A DNA stretch of 64,000 nt from Fructilactobacillus cliffordii (GCF_024029355.1 NZ_CP097117.1:124001-188000), one strand, 5' to 3'. Shown: positions 47,033 to 56,338, counted from the first letter of the stretch. Notes: a model not told the origin generated them from the sequence alone. Made by a program: numbers and translations.

Positions 47033-47142
47033 TGTATAAAAATAATAATTAAACCGTGCTGATAAATTAATTGGACTCCCCCCGCTTTTTAACGAAAATT
47101 GCTCTTAGTATATGGATAATGAAATCTGTTGTCAATTACAAT

Positions 47143-47184
47143 AAAAAAATAAGAGAAACTTGCGAAATGCAAGTTTCTCTTATT
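47143..47184 (-). terminator. Terminator after the carA-carB pair
   Basis: A perfect 16-base stem, AATAAGAGAAACTTGC with its complement across GAAAT, overlaps the carB-like stop codon and ends in Ts on the minus strand. Confidence 0.92.
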
Positions 47185-49738
47185 TTAGTAAATTAGTAGT
47201 GGAGTCATCTAACGTGGGACCAAAAGAAAGTTTTGCCCCAATTTCATACCGTCGTCGTTTGGGAACATTGTTGATTCCCAAGTGTTTAAACGGAAATGTG
47301 ATTTGCATAATCGCAAAGCGACTCGCAGAATTAATTTGAGGAATTAACTTCCGAATAAACATTGGATCAAAATGACCTGTATACATTTGCATTAAAATCC
47401 GAATCCAGTTAATCCCGGTTACCTGGTTTAAAAAGATGGTTTCCGTGATTCGAAGCGGGGTAATCCCCGTCGTAACATAATTTCCATTTTCATCAATGGT
47501 AAATAGAATCTGGATTAAGCCGGTTAAAGGATGTTGCTTAATCTCGGCTCGGGCCAACTCTTCCACTCGTTCCGAATCCAATTGTCGGTTAGCATAAGGA
47601 ATATAATAACTAGTTTGATTTTCTAACTGATTATCATCATTTTCCATTTGGGAACGAAAGCCCACCGTTGCAATGGGGATGATTCCCTGGGGGCTAACCA
47701 ACACGTTTAAAGCAAAATCAACGTGATCTTGATAGACAGTTCCAGTTTCTTGATCTGGAGGAAGGACCACTAATTTAAAGTTTCCAGCAATCTTTTGCAG
47801 TTCCCGAATCAAGAAATGACGATTACCTGGTAAAAACACGTACTGGGGTTGTTCTAATTCAATTACATTTAAAATTTCGCCCAGTTGCACTGGTTCAATG
47901 TATTGTTTATCACTAATGGCCGGAATTAAAGAAACCGAATTAGGGTTATTATTTAAAATAATGGTTTTATAACCTAGTTTATGTAGTTGAATTAACATTT
48001 CCGCCGTATAAGTATCCGCAGCAGTATTCGGCCCTAAATGATTCCGCCCTTTTCCAATAACTAAGGCACTATGATCACTCAACTTTTGGGTATCATTTTC
48101 AAATTCATAACTACCATAAAATGAATTAATTTTCTCTGGAAATTCTCCCGCCGTGGGCTCAATCATTTTATAAGTCTTAACATGATCTAGTTGTTTTTGC
48201 ATAGCCACAATGGTTGCGTTATTAGTCTTCCAAAAATGACAAAACATCCCGTTTCCAAAACCATAACGATTACCGGCTAAAAGTGCTTCTGTTTGCAAAG
48301 GATGTTGTCGCACTTGTTCAATAACTGTCAGCAAATTCTTCATAATGACAAAGTAAAATTCGTCAATTTTAGTTAACTCACTTAAGTCACTAGCAGAATA
48401 CCCCCGCCGCACGGCTTCAAATAAAATTAGAATTTGCTGGTCGGTCGGATGAATCAATTGATTAATTAAATCATCTTCGCTCAAATCAGCATACTCAGGT
48501 AGAACATCTTGTGGACTAGGTTGCGAACTACGTAGCCCAATCATTAGTGCTGCTTCAGCACTACGTCCGACTCCGATTGCAGCTCCGGTGGCCTTGGCAT
48601 GCGTACCCAAATGATTATCCGCCATATCTAAATAATCAAATGACCAAATTGGCATTTTAACCGTAACGTGATCACTTAAGGGCTGTAAGATAGTGGTCAA
48701 CGGATTAAAACGAGGCGGTAATTTCACCTTGGTTAGCGGGATATCTAGTAATAATGAGGCTGCCACCTTGGCCAGCGGATAACCAGTGGATTTTGCCGCT
48801 AACGACGTTTCTGAATTAAAAACTGGATTTACTTTAATTACATAAACCTCATCAGTCTCCCCATTTATCGCAAATTGCAGGTGACAAATTCCCTTAATTC
48901 CTAAACAGTCTAAAACGTCAAACGTAATGGAACGTAATCGTTTCAATTGATAATCGTTCAAGGTCTGAGCCGGGGCAAAAATAACCGAATCAGTCGCATT
49001 AATCTTTACCGGATTCATATCTTCCAGAGAAGAAATCAGCATTTTATTGCCTTCAACGTCTCTGATGGCCACCATTCCAATTTCTTGGTAATTACCAACT
49101 TCCCGTTCTAATGACAGCTTTTGTTCGGGAGACTCTTGAAATAAATCATCGATTTCATTATTCAGACTCTCCATATTTTGAAAAATCCGGCGTTGCCGCT
49201 TTTTATTGGTACTTAACGGTTTAATCGAAACAGGAAATTGAATTCGTTCGATATTATCTCGTAAATCCGTAAAATTACGAATGATTTGTGACGCTACAAT
49301 GGGAATGTGATTATCGGCTAATCGATTAGCTAACGCGGTATTTTGGTCGGATGCTTCCGTTTCAGTTCCAAATAAATATAAATTATTAGCATTCAAACCA
49401 ATTAACTGGACTTGTAATTCCTGCAGAACCTGATTTTTTTCTAACCTTTGCACGACGGTCAACGCTGCTTTGGTTCCAAAAATTGGGGTAATCCCGTCAA
49501 TGTGATGTTTCCGTAATAAATCAGCTACGGTTTGCGTTGTAATGCTACGCACAAAGGTATGCTGGGAATCAACTTCTTGTAATAATAACGAATACGGATT
49601 ATTGTCAATTACATAAGGTTCAATCCCTAACCGGCGCCAAACTGAAATTACTTGAAAAGCAGCCGCATCTTGTTCACTTTCATGGTCAATGTTGGAAGCT
49701 CCCCCACCCAGAATTAAAATTTTTTTAATTTGCTTCAT
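47180..49738 (-). CDS. Degenerate carbamoyl-phosphate synthase large-chain homologue, probable pseudoenzyme
   Basis: An intact 852-residue frame that aligns with CarB from end to end but lacks its chemistry. CarB normally has about 1060 residues. The N-terminal GSGPIIIGQ is GGGASNIDH; the RPAFTLGGTGGG loop is IKPLSTNKKRQRR; the metal ligand Glu of IEVNPR is Lys302 in IKVNPVF, and its Arg is Val306. The middle domain survives best (SVIFAPAQTLND, STGYPLAKVA, AVRRGYS, LTKIDEFY). In the second half much of the ATP-grasp N-lobe is deleted and the EVNPRASRTVPF region reads GITPLRITETIF. The C-terminal allosteric MGS domain is gone. ATG at 49738 follows GGAGATCAACTC and overlaps the carA-like gene by 14 bases. 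ATP-dependent synthesis seems impossible; the retained frame implies another role. Confidence 0.85.
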   Translation of the reverse strand: MKQIKKILILGGGASNIDHESEQDAAAFQVISVWRRLGIEPYVIDNNPYSLLLQEVDSQHTFVRSITTQTVADLLRKHHIDGITPIFGTKAALTVVQRLEKNQVLQELQVQLIGLNANNLYLFGTETEASDQNTALANRLADNHIPIVASQIIRNFTDLRDNIERIQFPVSIKPLSTNKKRQRRIFQNMESLNNEIDDLFQESPEQKLSLEREVGNYQEIGMVAIRDVEGNKMLISSLEDMNPVKINATDSVIFAPAQTLNDYQLKRLRSITFDVLDCLGIKGICHLQFAINGETDEVYVIKVNPVFNSETSLAAKSTGYPLAKVAASLLLDIPLTKVKLPPRFNPLTTILQPLSDHVTVKMPIWSFDYLDMADNHLGTHAKATGAAIGVGRSAEAALMIGLRSSQPSPQDVLPEYADLSEDDLINQLIHPTDQQILILFEAVRRGYSASDLSELTKIDEFYFVIMKNLLTVIEQVRQHPLQTEALLAGNRYGFGNGMFCHFWKTNNATIVAMQKQLDHVKTYKMIEPTAGEFPEKINSFYGSYEFENDTQKLSDHSALVIGKGRNHLGPNTAADTYTAEMLIQLHKLGYKTIILNNNPNSVSLIPAISDKQYIEPVQLGEILNVIELEQPQYVFLPGNRHFLIRELQKIAGNFKLVVLPPDQETGTVYQDHVDFALNVLVSPQGIIPIATVGFRSQMENDDNQLENQTSYYIPYANRQLDSERVEELARAEIKQHPLTGLIQILFTIDENGNYVTTGITPLRITETIFLNQVTGINWIRILMQMYTGHFDPMFIRKLIPQINSASRFAIMQITFPFKHLGINNVPKRRRYEIGAKLSFGPTLDDSTTNLLK

Positions 49739-50816
49739 GAGTTGATCTCCTGTGTGCAATAATGCTCTCAACAAATTCTTCAAATAAATCGAAACCATCG
49801 ACCATTCCACCAGAGCCATCGGGAGAAAATTGAACTGAAAAAGTAGGAAAATCTCGACTCCGAAGTCCCTGAATGGTTCCATTAATAATATCTTTGTAAG
49901 TCACAATTAAACGATTGTTGTCCACAGAATCGTTTGCAATCGCATAAGCCTGAGCCTGGTTCGGATAAATCAACTCGTTGGTAATAATTTTACGCACCGG
50001 ATGATTACTTCCATAGTTTCCAATCGACATTCGAGTTACCTGAGCCCCGTTGGCAATTGCAATTAATTCATGCCCTAATCCAATTCCAAATAACGGTAAA
50101 TGTGCTTGAATTGTTTGAATGGTTTCAATGACACTTGTATCAATTTCATCTGGAGACCCTGGTCCCGATGAGAGCACGACTCCCTCCGGGTCTAAGTTTT
50201 TAATTTCAGCAAAACTAGTATTCCAAGGTACAACAATCATGTTGCAGTTTAACTTTGCTAACTGTCGAATAATGGATTCTCGTAACCCAAAATCAATCAC
50301 CACAATCGTAACACCGGTCCCCGGTACCAAATATGGTTTCGGCGTAGCAACGGCTTGAATTTGTTGATTACTTAATACCGCTGCCTGTAACTGATCAAAA
50401 GCGTGGTCATCATTAGTACTGACAATGCTAGCCTTTTTTACATTGTGTTGGCGCACGTGTTTCTGCAACTGACGAGTATCAATTTGACTAATCCCCGGAA
50501 TATGCCGTTCCTTTAAAAAGGAATCCAATGATAAATCCTTTAATTGCGAAAAAGAAATATTTTCACTCTGATGAACCACAATTCCCTTTGCAGACGTTAA
50601 AATAGATTCATAATTTTTGGGATTAATTCCACCGTTTCCAATGGAGGGCTGCAAAAAAGTAACAATTTGATTATGGTAAGTTGGATCAGTTAAAGCTTCT
50701 TGATAATAATTTAAATTAGTATTAATTGCTAGTTCCCCAGTGGTACTGGTTAAATCACCAAATGCTTCTCCTGCAAATGAGGTTCCGTCATCTAGAACTA
50801 AATATCGTTTAACCAC
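49725..50816 (-). CDS. Degenerate carbamoyl-phosphate synthase small-chain homologue, probable pseudoenzyme
   Basis: An intact 363-residue frame of normal CarA length. The N-terminal domain is recognisable (LVLDDGTSFAGEAFG, EALTDPTYHNQIVTF). The glutaminase domain has lost its triad: the nucleophile Cys of GICLGHQ is Gly246 in GIGLGHE, and HPE is SPD at residues 331-333, so His and Glu are both replaced. The GPGDP turn is GPGSP. It cannot release ammonia from glutamine. It lies 28 bases after pyrR and overlaps the CarB-like gene, so the pair is still made together. Both chains losing catalysis while remaining open suggests a shared non-catalytic role; recent decay is less likely because many separate motifs have changed. 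Confidence 0.88.
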   Translation of the reverse strand: MVKRYLVLDDGTSFAGEAFGDLTSTTGELAINTNLNYYQEALTDPTYHNQIVTFLQPSIGNGGINPKNYESILTSAKGIVVHQSENISFSQLKDLSLDSFLKERHIPGISQIDTRQLQKHVRQHNVKKASIVSTNDDHAFDQLQAAVLSNQQIQAVATPKPYLVPGTGVTIVVIDFGLRESIIRQLAKLNCNMIVVPWNTSFAEIKNLDPEGVVLSSGPGSPDEIDTSVIETIQTIQAHLPLFGIGLGHELIAIANGAQVTRMSIGNYGSNHPVRKIITNELIYPNQAQAYAIANDSVDNNRLIVTYKDIINGTIQGLRSRDFPTFSVQFSPDGSGGMVDGFDLFEEFVESIIAHRRSTHEAN

Positions 50817-50844
50817 ATAAACTCCTTCCTACCTAAGGTCATTG

Positions 50845-51375
50845 CTATTTTTGCTTAATTTCAACCCCATCTCGATCATCAATTTCAGATACGAGCACTT
50901 TGATCGTTTCATCTTTTGAACTCGGAATGTTTTTACCCACAAAATCTGCTCGAATCGGTAATTCCCGATGACCGCGATCTACCAAAACAGCTAAATTAAT
51001 CCGTTTAGGTCGGCCAATTTCATTAATGGCTCCTAGGGCTGCTCTAACCGTACGGCCTGTAAATAATACATCATCGACGAGAACCACGTTTTTATCATCA
51101 ATGGGAACTACGTTTTCTGCTACCGATTGATTACTGGGATCAGCTGATTGGTCATCTCGATACTTGGTGATATCCAGTGAAATTACCGGTACATCAGTAT
51201 CTTCCAATTTTTTCAGTCGATTAGCAATTCGCTCTGCGAGGTAAACCCCACGGGTCTTAATTCCAATTAAAACGAGGTTTTGGACCCCTTTATTCTTTTC
51301 GATGATTTCATAGGTAATGCGGGTCAATGCCCGTTGCATTGACATGCTATCTAAAACAACTTTTTCACCATTCAT
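50845..51375 (-). CDS. pyrR: Bifunctional pyr operon regulator / uracil phosphoribosyltransferase PyrR
   Basis: PyrR binds pyr mRNA leaders in response to UMP and can also convert uracil and PRPP to UMP. The 176-residue protein has the PRPP-binding loop [19 protein letters not shown] (about residue 95) and the N-terminal [20 protein letters not shown]. All key motifs look intact. It overlaps rluD by 11 bases, and no PyrR-type attenuator fits in the short gaps before it or before the carA-like gene, so its RNA targets are presumably elsewhere. Confidence 0.94.
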   Translation of the reverse strand: MNGEKVVLDSMSMQRALTRITYEIIEKNKGVQNLVLIGIKTRGVYLAERIANRLKKLEDTDVPVISLDITKYRDDQSADPSNQSVAENVVPIDDKNVVLVDDVLFTGRTVRAALGAINEIGRPKRINLAVLVDRGHRELPIRADFVGKNIPSSKDETIKVLVSEIDDRDGVEIKQK

Positions 51376-52309
51376 GCTTGGCTTCCTCCTCTAAATTTGT
51401 AACACCGTATTGTTTGGCTAACTTATCTAATGTTTGCTGAAAAATGGATGTCAAAGGACTGTGAAAATCTAACGCTTTCCCCGTCGTAGGATGCGTAAAT
51501 CCTAATTCGGCGGCATGCAAAAATTGACCATTCCCCTTAATCGTTTTGCGGGGACCATAGAGAGGATCTCCGACCAGCGGATGATTGATGTATTGCATGT
51601 GCACCCGAATTTGATGCGTCCGTCCGGTCTCTAACTCACATTCTACCAACGTATAATCAGTTCCGAAACGTTGTAACACCCGAAAATGAGTAACCGCATG
51701 GCGCCCATCTGGAACCACCGCTTGTTTCTTACGATCCTTAAACGAACGACCTAACGGGGCATCGATGGTTCCCTGGTCTTCACGAATGTTGCCATGTACA
51801 AGTGCTAAATACTTCCGCCGACTAGTCTTTTCCTGGAGTTGCTTGGTTAACGATTGATGCGCCACGTCGGTTTTTGCCACCATCAACAAACCGGAAGTAT
51901 CCTTATCAATTCGATGCACAATTCCCGGTCGAAAAGTACCATTAATGCTAGATAATTTGGTATGTGCAAGTAAAGCGTTAACCAGCGTGTGATTGGGATG
52001 ACCTGGAGCAGGATGAACCACCATTCCCTGCGGTTTGTTAACAACAATCACCTGATCATCTTCATAAACCACATCCAACGGAATTGCCTCAGGAGTAACG
52101 TCTAATTGCTCTGGAGTTGGAATCTTAATTATAACTTGATCATGCAATTGAGCTTGATACTTGGGTTTTTGGACTTGATGATTGACTAAAACAGCCCCAT
52201 CTTTAATTAATTTACTAACTCGCGAACGAGTTAAATCTGGAAATTGATTAGCAATCAATTTATCCAATCTCGTATTTGGTTGGTCAACCGTAAATTGGCG
52301 TTCTTCCAT
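51365..52309 (-). CDS. RluD-type pseudouridine synthase (YlyB)
   Basis: A 314-residue protein with an N-terminal S4 RNA-binding domain ([20 protein letters not shown]) and a pseudouridine synthase domain with the catalytic [16 protein letters not shown] and [21 protein letters not shown]. It modifies uridines in 23S rRNA in well-studied relatives. I chose the ATG at 52309 after CAGGAGGACT; it overlaps the lspA stop (TAATG). Order lspA-rluD-pyrR is conserved in Firmicutes. Confidence 0.93.
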   Translation of the reverse strand: MEERQFTVDQPNTRLDKLIANQFPDLTRSRVSKLIKDGAVLVNHQVQKPKYQAQLHDQVIIKIPTPEQLDVTPEAIPLDVVYEDDQVIVVNKPQGMVVHPAPGHPNHTLVNALLAHTKLSSINGTFRPGIVHRIDKDTSGLLMVAKTDVAHQSLTKQLQEKTSRRKYLALVHGNIREDQGTIDAPLGRSFKDRKKQAVVPDGRHAVTHFRVLQRFGTDYTLVECELETGRTHQIRVHMQYINHPLVGDPLYGPRKTIKGNGQFLHAAELGFTHPTTGKALDFHSPLTSIFQQTLDKLAKQYGVTNLEEEAKHEW

Positions 52310-52788
52310 TAGTCCTCCTGTAAAACGAGTCGAATTAGGATTAATCCCACACCGAGCGTAAGGTAACAATCTGCTAGGTTAAAAATCGGAAATTGGATAA
52401 AATCTAACTGAATCATATCAGTAACCGCACCAAAGAAAATTCGATCCAATAAATTACCAATGGTTCCCGCTAACATTAATCCTAAAGCAATTACAATCCA
52501 GTGCTGCCGTTGATTTTTAGCCATTAACCAGATAAAAAGGAGGCTAGCAATTCCTGCAATTACGCTAAAAATCCACGAATTACCCGCTAAAAAACTCCAG
52601 GCCGCGCCTGAGTTGGTAATATTTGTAATTGATAATACGTGGGGTATCAAATTGATGCTCTCGCCCGGCTTAATCTGAGTCCGTACTACTTGTTTAACCC
52701 ATTGATCAAGGATAATTAAAAGTAACGTTCCAACAAACGTAAGAATGAGGAATAGCTGAGGAAACCGTGACTTGTTTATTTTACTCAT
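52309..52788 (-). CDS. lspA: Lipoprotein signal peptidase
   Basis: Aspartic protease of the membrane that removes signal peptides from lipoproteins. The 159-residue protein has four spans and the conserved GNLLDRI and FNLADCYLTLG motifs that hold the two catalytic Asp residues. ATG at 52788 lies within the end of the preceding gene, and the stop overlaps the rluD start. Confidence 0.95.
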   Translation of the reverse strand: MSKINKSRFPQLFLILTFVGTLLLIILDQWVKQVVRTQIKPGESINLIPHVLSITNITNSGAAWSFLAGNSWIFSVIAGIASLLFIWLMAKNQRQHWIVIALGLMLAGTIGNLLDRIFFGAVTDMIQLDFIQFPIFNLADCYLTLGVGLILIRLVLQED

Positions 52789-53179
52789 GCTGGCGATCCT
52801 TGGTTAATAGTTCTTCTAGTTCAATTACAGAGTTCGCTGGTAATAAAAACTTATACCGACGACCCCCAGCGTTAAATGCAATGCTATTTCGCTGAGCTCG
52901 TACTCGTGAAATGGACTGCAGACTAATTTTTTTCCCAAATGGGTTTAAGACCTGTCTAATCTCAATCGTATCGGACCAGACTAACATCTTGCGGAAATAA
53001 ATCTGGATCCAGGTCAAAGCCACAAACACTAGAAAGAACATAAAAGTTATATTTTGAAATTGGGTGATTTCAAGCCAAATAATGACTCCGACCAATAAAA
53101 CGATGAGTGTCCAACTCCAACAAATAATGCTAGTGGTGGGTTGCGGTTGATATAAAAATTTTCTTTTCTGCGTTATCAT
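52781..53179 (-). CDS. EbsA-like membrane protein
   Basis: A 132-residue protein with two adjacent N-terminal spans (about residues 20-37 and 45-62) followed by a small PH-like beta domain (VWSDTIEIRQVLNPFGKKI, RRYKFLLPAN). Size and plan resemble the EbsA family found next to an RNase H gene in Enterococcus and lactobacilli; here an RNase H-like gene is divergent from it. The function is not established. It overlaps lspA by eight bases. Confidence 0.6.
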   Translation of the reverse strand: MITQKRKFLYQPQPTTSIICWSWTLIVLLVGVIIWLEITQFQNITFMFFLVFVALTWIQIYFRKMLVWSDTIEIRQVLNPFGKKISLQSISRVRAQRNSIAFNAGGRRYKFLLPANSVIELEELLTKDRQHE

Positions 53180-53210
53180 AAAAAATACCCCTTACAAGAT
53201 GGAGATTACC

Positions 53211-53621
53211 ATGTACATTAAAGTTTATTCTGATGCGGCGGAGCAGCCGCAGACCCAGCAATGTAGCGCTGGAGTTTTAATTATTGTTAATCACAAACAG
53301 TATCCAGTAAAACGGTTGCTCAATGCAACCGATAACCATGAAGCTGAGTTTCAAGCCTGTGAATTGGCATTGAAGACCTTACAACAACAATTAACGACGG
53401 CAGAGCAACACACTGCCATCGTTAATTATTATACTGATAGTAAAATCGTTGCTGATAGTATTCAAAAAAACTATGCCAAGCACTACCAAGAATACATTGA
53501 TTGCATTCAGCAATTGCAACAATCATTTTCCATGTTTTTTGTGAATTGGATTCCGGATCGAGATAACCAAGGAGCCCATCAACTAGCACTACAAGCCCTT
53601 CATCGCTCCGAGCGTAAATAG
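53211..53621 (+). CDS. Ribonuclease HI family protein
   Basis: A 136-residue RNase H-fold protein: YSDAAEQ (first Asp), HEAEFQACELAL (Glu), NYYTDSKIVADSI (second Asp) and a C-terminal RDNQGAHQLA in place of the usual NxxAD. The active site is largely conserved, so it may cut RNA in RNA-DNA hybrids. I chose the ATG at 53211 after GATGGAGA; the ATG at 53199 overlaps that site. It is divergent from ebsA-lspA and its 3' end overlaps the FAD oxidoreductase by 22 bases. Confidence 0.8.
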   Translation: MYIKVYSDAAEQPQTQQCSAGVLIIVNHKQYPVKRLLNATDNHEAEFQACELALKTLQQQLTTAEQHTAIVNYYTDSKIVADSIQKNYAKHYQEYIDCIQQLQQSFSMFFVNWIPDRDNQGAHQLALQALHRSERK

Positions 53622-54715
53622 TTCGTAACTGGTTTAGAGTAAGTGGTTAAATCTACTGTTTGATCTAATGCTAATTGCGCTAAGAGTTTCCCGACTAATG
53701 GTCCGGTTGTTAATCCAGATGATCCTAGCCCGGTTCCCACTAAAAGATCAGCATGTTCTGGCACTGAGCCCACAAAAGGACCGTAATCAGAGGTATACGC
53801 CCTAGTTCCAACCCTCTTTAGAATAACATTTTCTGAGCTAATTCCTGCAATTAAATGTTTAGCGGTGTGTAACAGGTCTGTCGTTGCTGCCACGGTATCT
53901 TTAAGATCAAAGCCCTGATCATCTTCATGGGTTGCTCCGATAATCAATCGATCTGAAGCAACCGGAATAAAATCATACTCTGATTCCGGCATGAGCACTG
54001 GTCGATTTGGTAAAGTAGCGTGTGGCAATTGGAGCTCAATTAATTGTCCCTTTTGGGGACGAATATCAGTATGCACGTTAATCGAGCGCAGCAGTTCCCT
54101 CGTCCAAGCTCCCGTAGCCACAATAATCTTATCAAACCGTTGAACTCCTCCTGTAGTGATTAATTGATGCTCATCAGCCAACGTTACTTGTTCTGAGACA
54201 ACGTGAACCATTGCTTGTGAACATTGGGCTAACAGATGCTGACAGAAACGATTCCCATCAATCCAACTTCCCCCACTTACGAGTAAGCCCGGTTGTTGCA
54301 TGTTGGTTAACATGGGTAATAGTTGCTTAATTTCACTAGGACTTAAGGACTGAATCTCCCCCATCGAGGGGGCTGATTGCTTTCGTTCCAGCGCCAATTG
54401 TTCTAACTCAAAAACTTGCGCGGCATCTTTCCGCGTAATGATAGTTCCATTGTTAGCATACGTCTGCGAATCCATCTTGGTTGCTGTGGCCAGTTGCCTC
54501 ACAAGGTCAGCTCCGTCTCTAGCTAAACGATACCAATGCTGATTGCGGCGTTTTGATAACCAGGGAGAAATAATTCCAGCAGCTGCTTTGGTTGCTTGTC
54601 CGGTTCCATTGTCAAACAGCGTTACTTGTAACTGTTCAGTAGTCGCAAACTGATTTAAAAAGTAGGCTGCACTAGTCCCTACGATTCCACCACCAATAAT
54701 TGCTACTCGTTTCGT
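53600..54715 (-). CDS. DadA-type FAD-dependent oxidoreductase with apparent ACG start
   Basis: A 371-residue D-amino-acid/glycine oxidase-like flavoprotein. The N-terminal RVAIIGGGIVGTSAAYFL is the FAD Rossmann motif. Later parts read QRFDKIIVATGAWTREL and PQKGQLIELQLPH, and the C-terminus has LLVGTGLGSSGLTTGPLVGKLL. The frame has no ATG, GTG or TTG before 54502. AGGAGG at 54724-54729 is exactly eight bases before an ACG at 54715, giving (M)KRVAIIGGG, the normal family start. Thus the start codon seems to have mutated from ATG to ACG, and translation is probably weak or lost. The ATG at 54722 leads to an early stop. The substrate is unknown. Confidence 0.8.
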   Translation of the reverse strand, partial: TKRVAIIGGGIVGTSAAYFLNQFATTEQLQVTLFDNGTGQATKAAAGIISPWLSKRRNQHWYRLARDGADLVRQLATATKMDSQTYANNGTIITRKDAAQVFELEQLALERKQSAPSMGEIQSLSPSEIKQLLPMLTNMQQPGLLVSGGSWIDGNRFCQHLLAQCSQAMVHVVSEQVTLADEHQLITTGGVQRFDKIIVATGAWTRELLRSINVHTDIRPQKGQLIELQLPHATLPNRPVLMPESEYDFIPVASDRLIIGATHEDDQGFDLKDTVAATTDLLHTAKHLIAGISSENVILKRVGTRAYTSDYGPFVGSVPEHADLLVGTGLGSSGLTTGPLVGKLLAQLALDQTVDLTTYSKPVTNYLRSER

Positions 54716-54727
54716 AAGTCATCCCTC

Positions 54728-55858
54728 CTAGGCTTTAATTCCCCAATACTGGAAATAATCAGTTCGAATCTGACCGTTATAAAGCTTCCGGCGCTTCGTT
54801 GCCTTTTGTCCATATGCTTTTTCAAAATTTAAATCACTGGTTAAATAGTATTTCGACCAAGTCGTTAACGGCCGAAATACCTGTCCTAGATCATGATATA
54901 ACTTCGTAGCGGCTTCCTGATCGCCCAATCGTTGCCCATAAGGCGGGTTAGTGACTACTACCCCATCGGTAGAAGTTGTCTTAAAATCTTGAACGGCTAA
55001 TTGTTTGAATTGAATATCATGCAAAAGTCCCATCGCTTGCGCATTGACTTTTGCATGATTAATCATTTCCCCATTCACATCGGAAGCCTGAATGTGCAGC
55101 TCTCCTTCGTCTTTAATAACATTCACAGCCTCATCCCGAATTTCTTGAACTAGGTCGGAACTGATCCAATCCCATTCTTCAAACGCAAAGGACCGTTTAA
55201 TTCCCGGAGCAACGTTTCTAGCAATCATCGCCGCTTCAATCGGAATGGTTCCAGATCCGCACATTGGATCTAAGAATGGCATCGTTTCTGGATGCCAATT
55301 GGTTAATAGGATCAAGGCTGCGGCCATGTTTTCTTTTAAAGGAGCTTCTCCTTTGGCAATTCGATAACCGCGCTTAAACAAACTAGGACCTGTCGTATCT
55401 AACAGCTCTAGCACGTGATTCTTATTAATGCGAACTTCTAGCGGATACAATCCTTCGGTTTCTGGTAACCGGGTTCTCCGGTGATAAAAGCTAGCTAATT
55501 TAGTGGCAATTGCTTTTTTGGTGATTGCTTGCACGTCAGGAACGCTATGTAACGACGATTTTTTCGAGCGACCAGCAACTGGAAATTCTCCGTCCATCGG
55601 AATTAAACTTTCCCATGGCAAAACCTTGGTGCCCTCAAACAATTCATCAAAGGTTTGAGCTTCAAATTCCCCCACAATTATTTTAATCCGATCGGCCGTT
55701 CGCAACCATAGATTGGTTTTGATAATATCAGCCACCGTTCCAGAAAACAAAACCATTCCATTTAAAACGTTAACCTGGTATCCCATTTGTTTTAATTCAT
55801 TGGCGGTCACTGCTTCAATTCCAGCAGCACACGTAGCCATTAAGTTAAATTTTTTCAT
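54728..55858 (-). CDS. THUMP-domain RNA methyltransferase (YpsC/RlmL N-domain type)
   Basis: A 376-residue class I methyltransferase that in relatives methylates a guanine in 23S rRNA. A THUMP domain (about residues 1-160, FNLMATCAAGIEAVTANEL) precedes the UPF0020 catalytic domain with DPMCGSGTIPIEAAMIARN (SAM site) and VVTNPPYGQRLGD. I chose the ATG at 55858 after GAGAAAGGGCATAAC; upstream in-frame codons lie in RNase P RNA. Order gpsB-rnpB-ypsC is the same as in Bacillus. Confidence 0.92.
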   Translation of the reverse strand: MKKFNLMATCAAGIEAVTANELKQMGYQVNVLNGMVLFSGTVADIIKTNLWLRTADRIKIIVGEFEAQTFDELFEGTKVLPWESLIPMDGEFPVAGRSKKSSLHSVPDVQAITKKAIATKLASFYHRRTRLPETEGLYPLEVRINKNHVLELLDTTGPSLFKRGYRIAKGEAPLKENMAAALILLTNWHPETMPFLDPMCGSGTIPIEAAMIARNVAPGIKRSFAFEEWDWISSDLVQEIRDEAVNVIKDEGELHIQASDVNGEMINHAKVNAQAMGLLHDIQFKQLAVQDFKTTSTDGVVVTNPPYGQRLGDQEAATKLYHDLGQVFRPLTTWSKYYLTSDLNFEKAYGQKATKRRKLYNGQIRTDYFQYWGIKA

Positions 55859-55880
55859 GTTATGCCCTTTCTCACGATAT

Positions 55881-55909
55881 AAAAAAAGAGCGGGAAAACC
55901 CCACTCTTC
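55881..55909 (-). terminator. Terminator of rnpB
   Basis: On the minus strand AAGAGTGGGG pairs with CCCGCTCTT across TTTT and runs into seven Ts. It separates rnpB from the methyltransferase gene. Confidence 0.85.
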
Positions 55910-55914
55910 CTGAT

Positions 55915-56302
55915 TGGTGCAGGCTCCTGTAAGCCATGTTTTGTGCTTGATTGAAAGATCAGGACTAACAATCAAGTAGTAATCATCTATCTCAAGAATC
56001 ATTATGATTCTTGCCCTACACTTAGTTCAATTTCCGTGTGTAAAGCTCCCCTACCAAAGTTTGGGTTTCCCGCTCGCGGGGTTTACTGCGTTCCAGTAAT
56101 CCAATTTCTTGAATTAATCGTCTCTATAGCACCTTAGGAAGTACTGAGGCATAGAAAACCGTAGCCATTTCCTTCGCCGTAATTGCTTAACACAATCCCT
56201 CGGCTTATTTTTTCACCGGGCACGAACACTACAAGCATCGCAGCTTGTGCGAGAGTGGACTTTCCTCAGCCAGCGCTTGCTGACCGCGATTACTCAGAAC
56301 CT
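55915..56302 (-). ncRNA. rnpB: RNase P RNA (bacterial type B)
   Basis: Catalytic RNA of ribonuclease P, which trims tRNA 5' ends. On the minus strand the conserved GAGGAAAGTCC (P4/CR I) lies about 40 bases from the 5' end. CR II/III-like GGGCAAGAATCAT and AGGGGAGCTTTACACAC elements, and a final CAGGAGCCTGCACC, can also be seen. The 5' GGTTCTGAGTAATCGC and the type B layout match Firmicutes. Ends are approximate. It lies between gpsB and ypsC, its usual place. Confidence 0.93.
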
Positions 56303-56308
56303 GCACCA

Positions 56309-56338
56309 ATAATAACTAATTTTGTGTTCCGTCACCAA
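56309..56338 (-). promoter_or_regulatory. rnpB promoter inside the 3' end of gpsB
   Basis: On the minus strand TTGGTG (56333-56338) and TATTAT (56309-56314) are 18 bases apart, placing the start of RNase P RNA near 56302. The promoter overlaps the last codons of gpsB. Confidence 0.6.

Noticed and set aside
53199..53621. The RNase H-like gene and FAD oxidoreductase as one fused or antisense artefact
   Set aside because: Both have independent, well-conserved motifs on opposite strands; they overlap by only 22 bases at their 3' ends.
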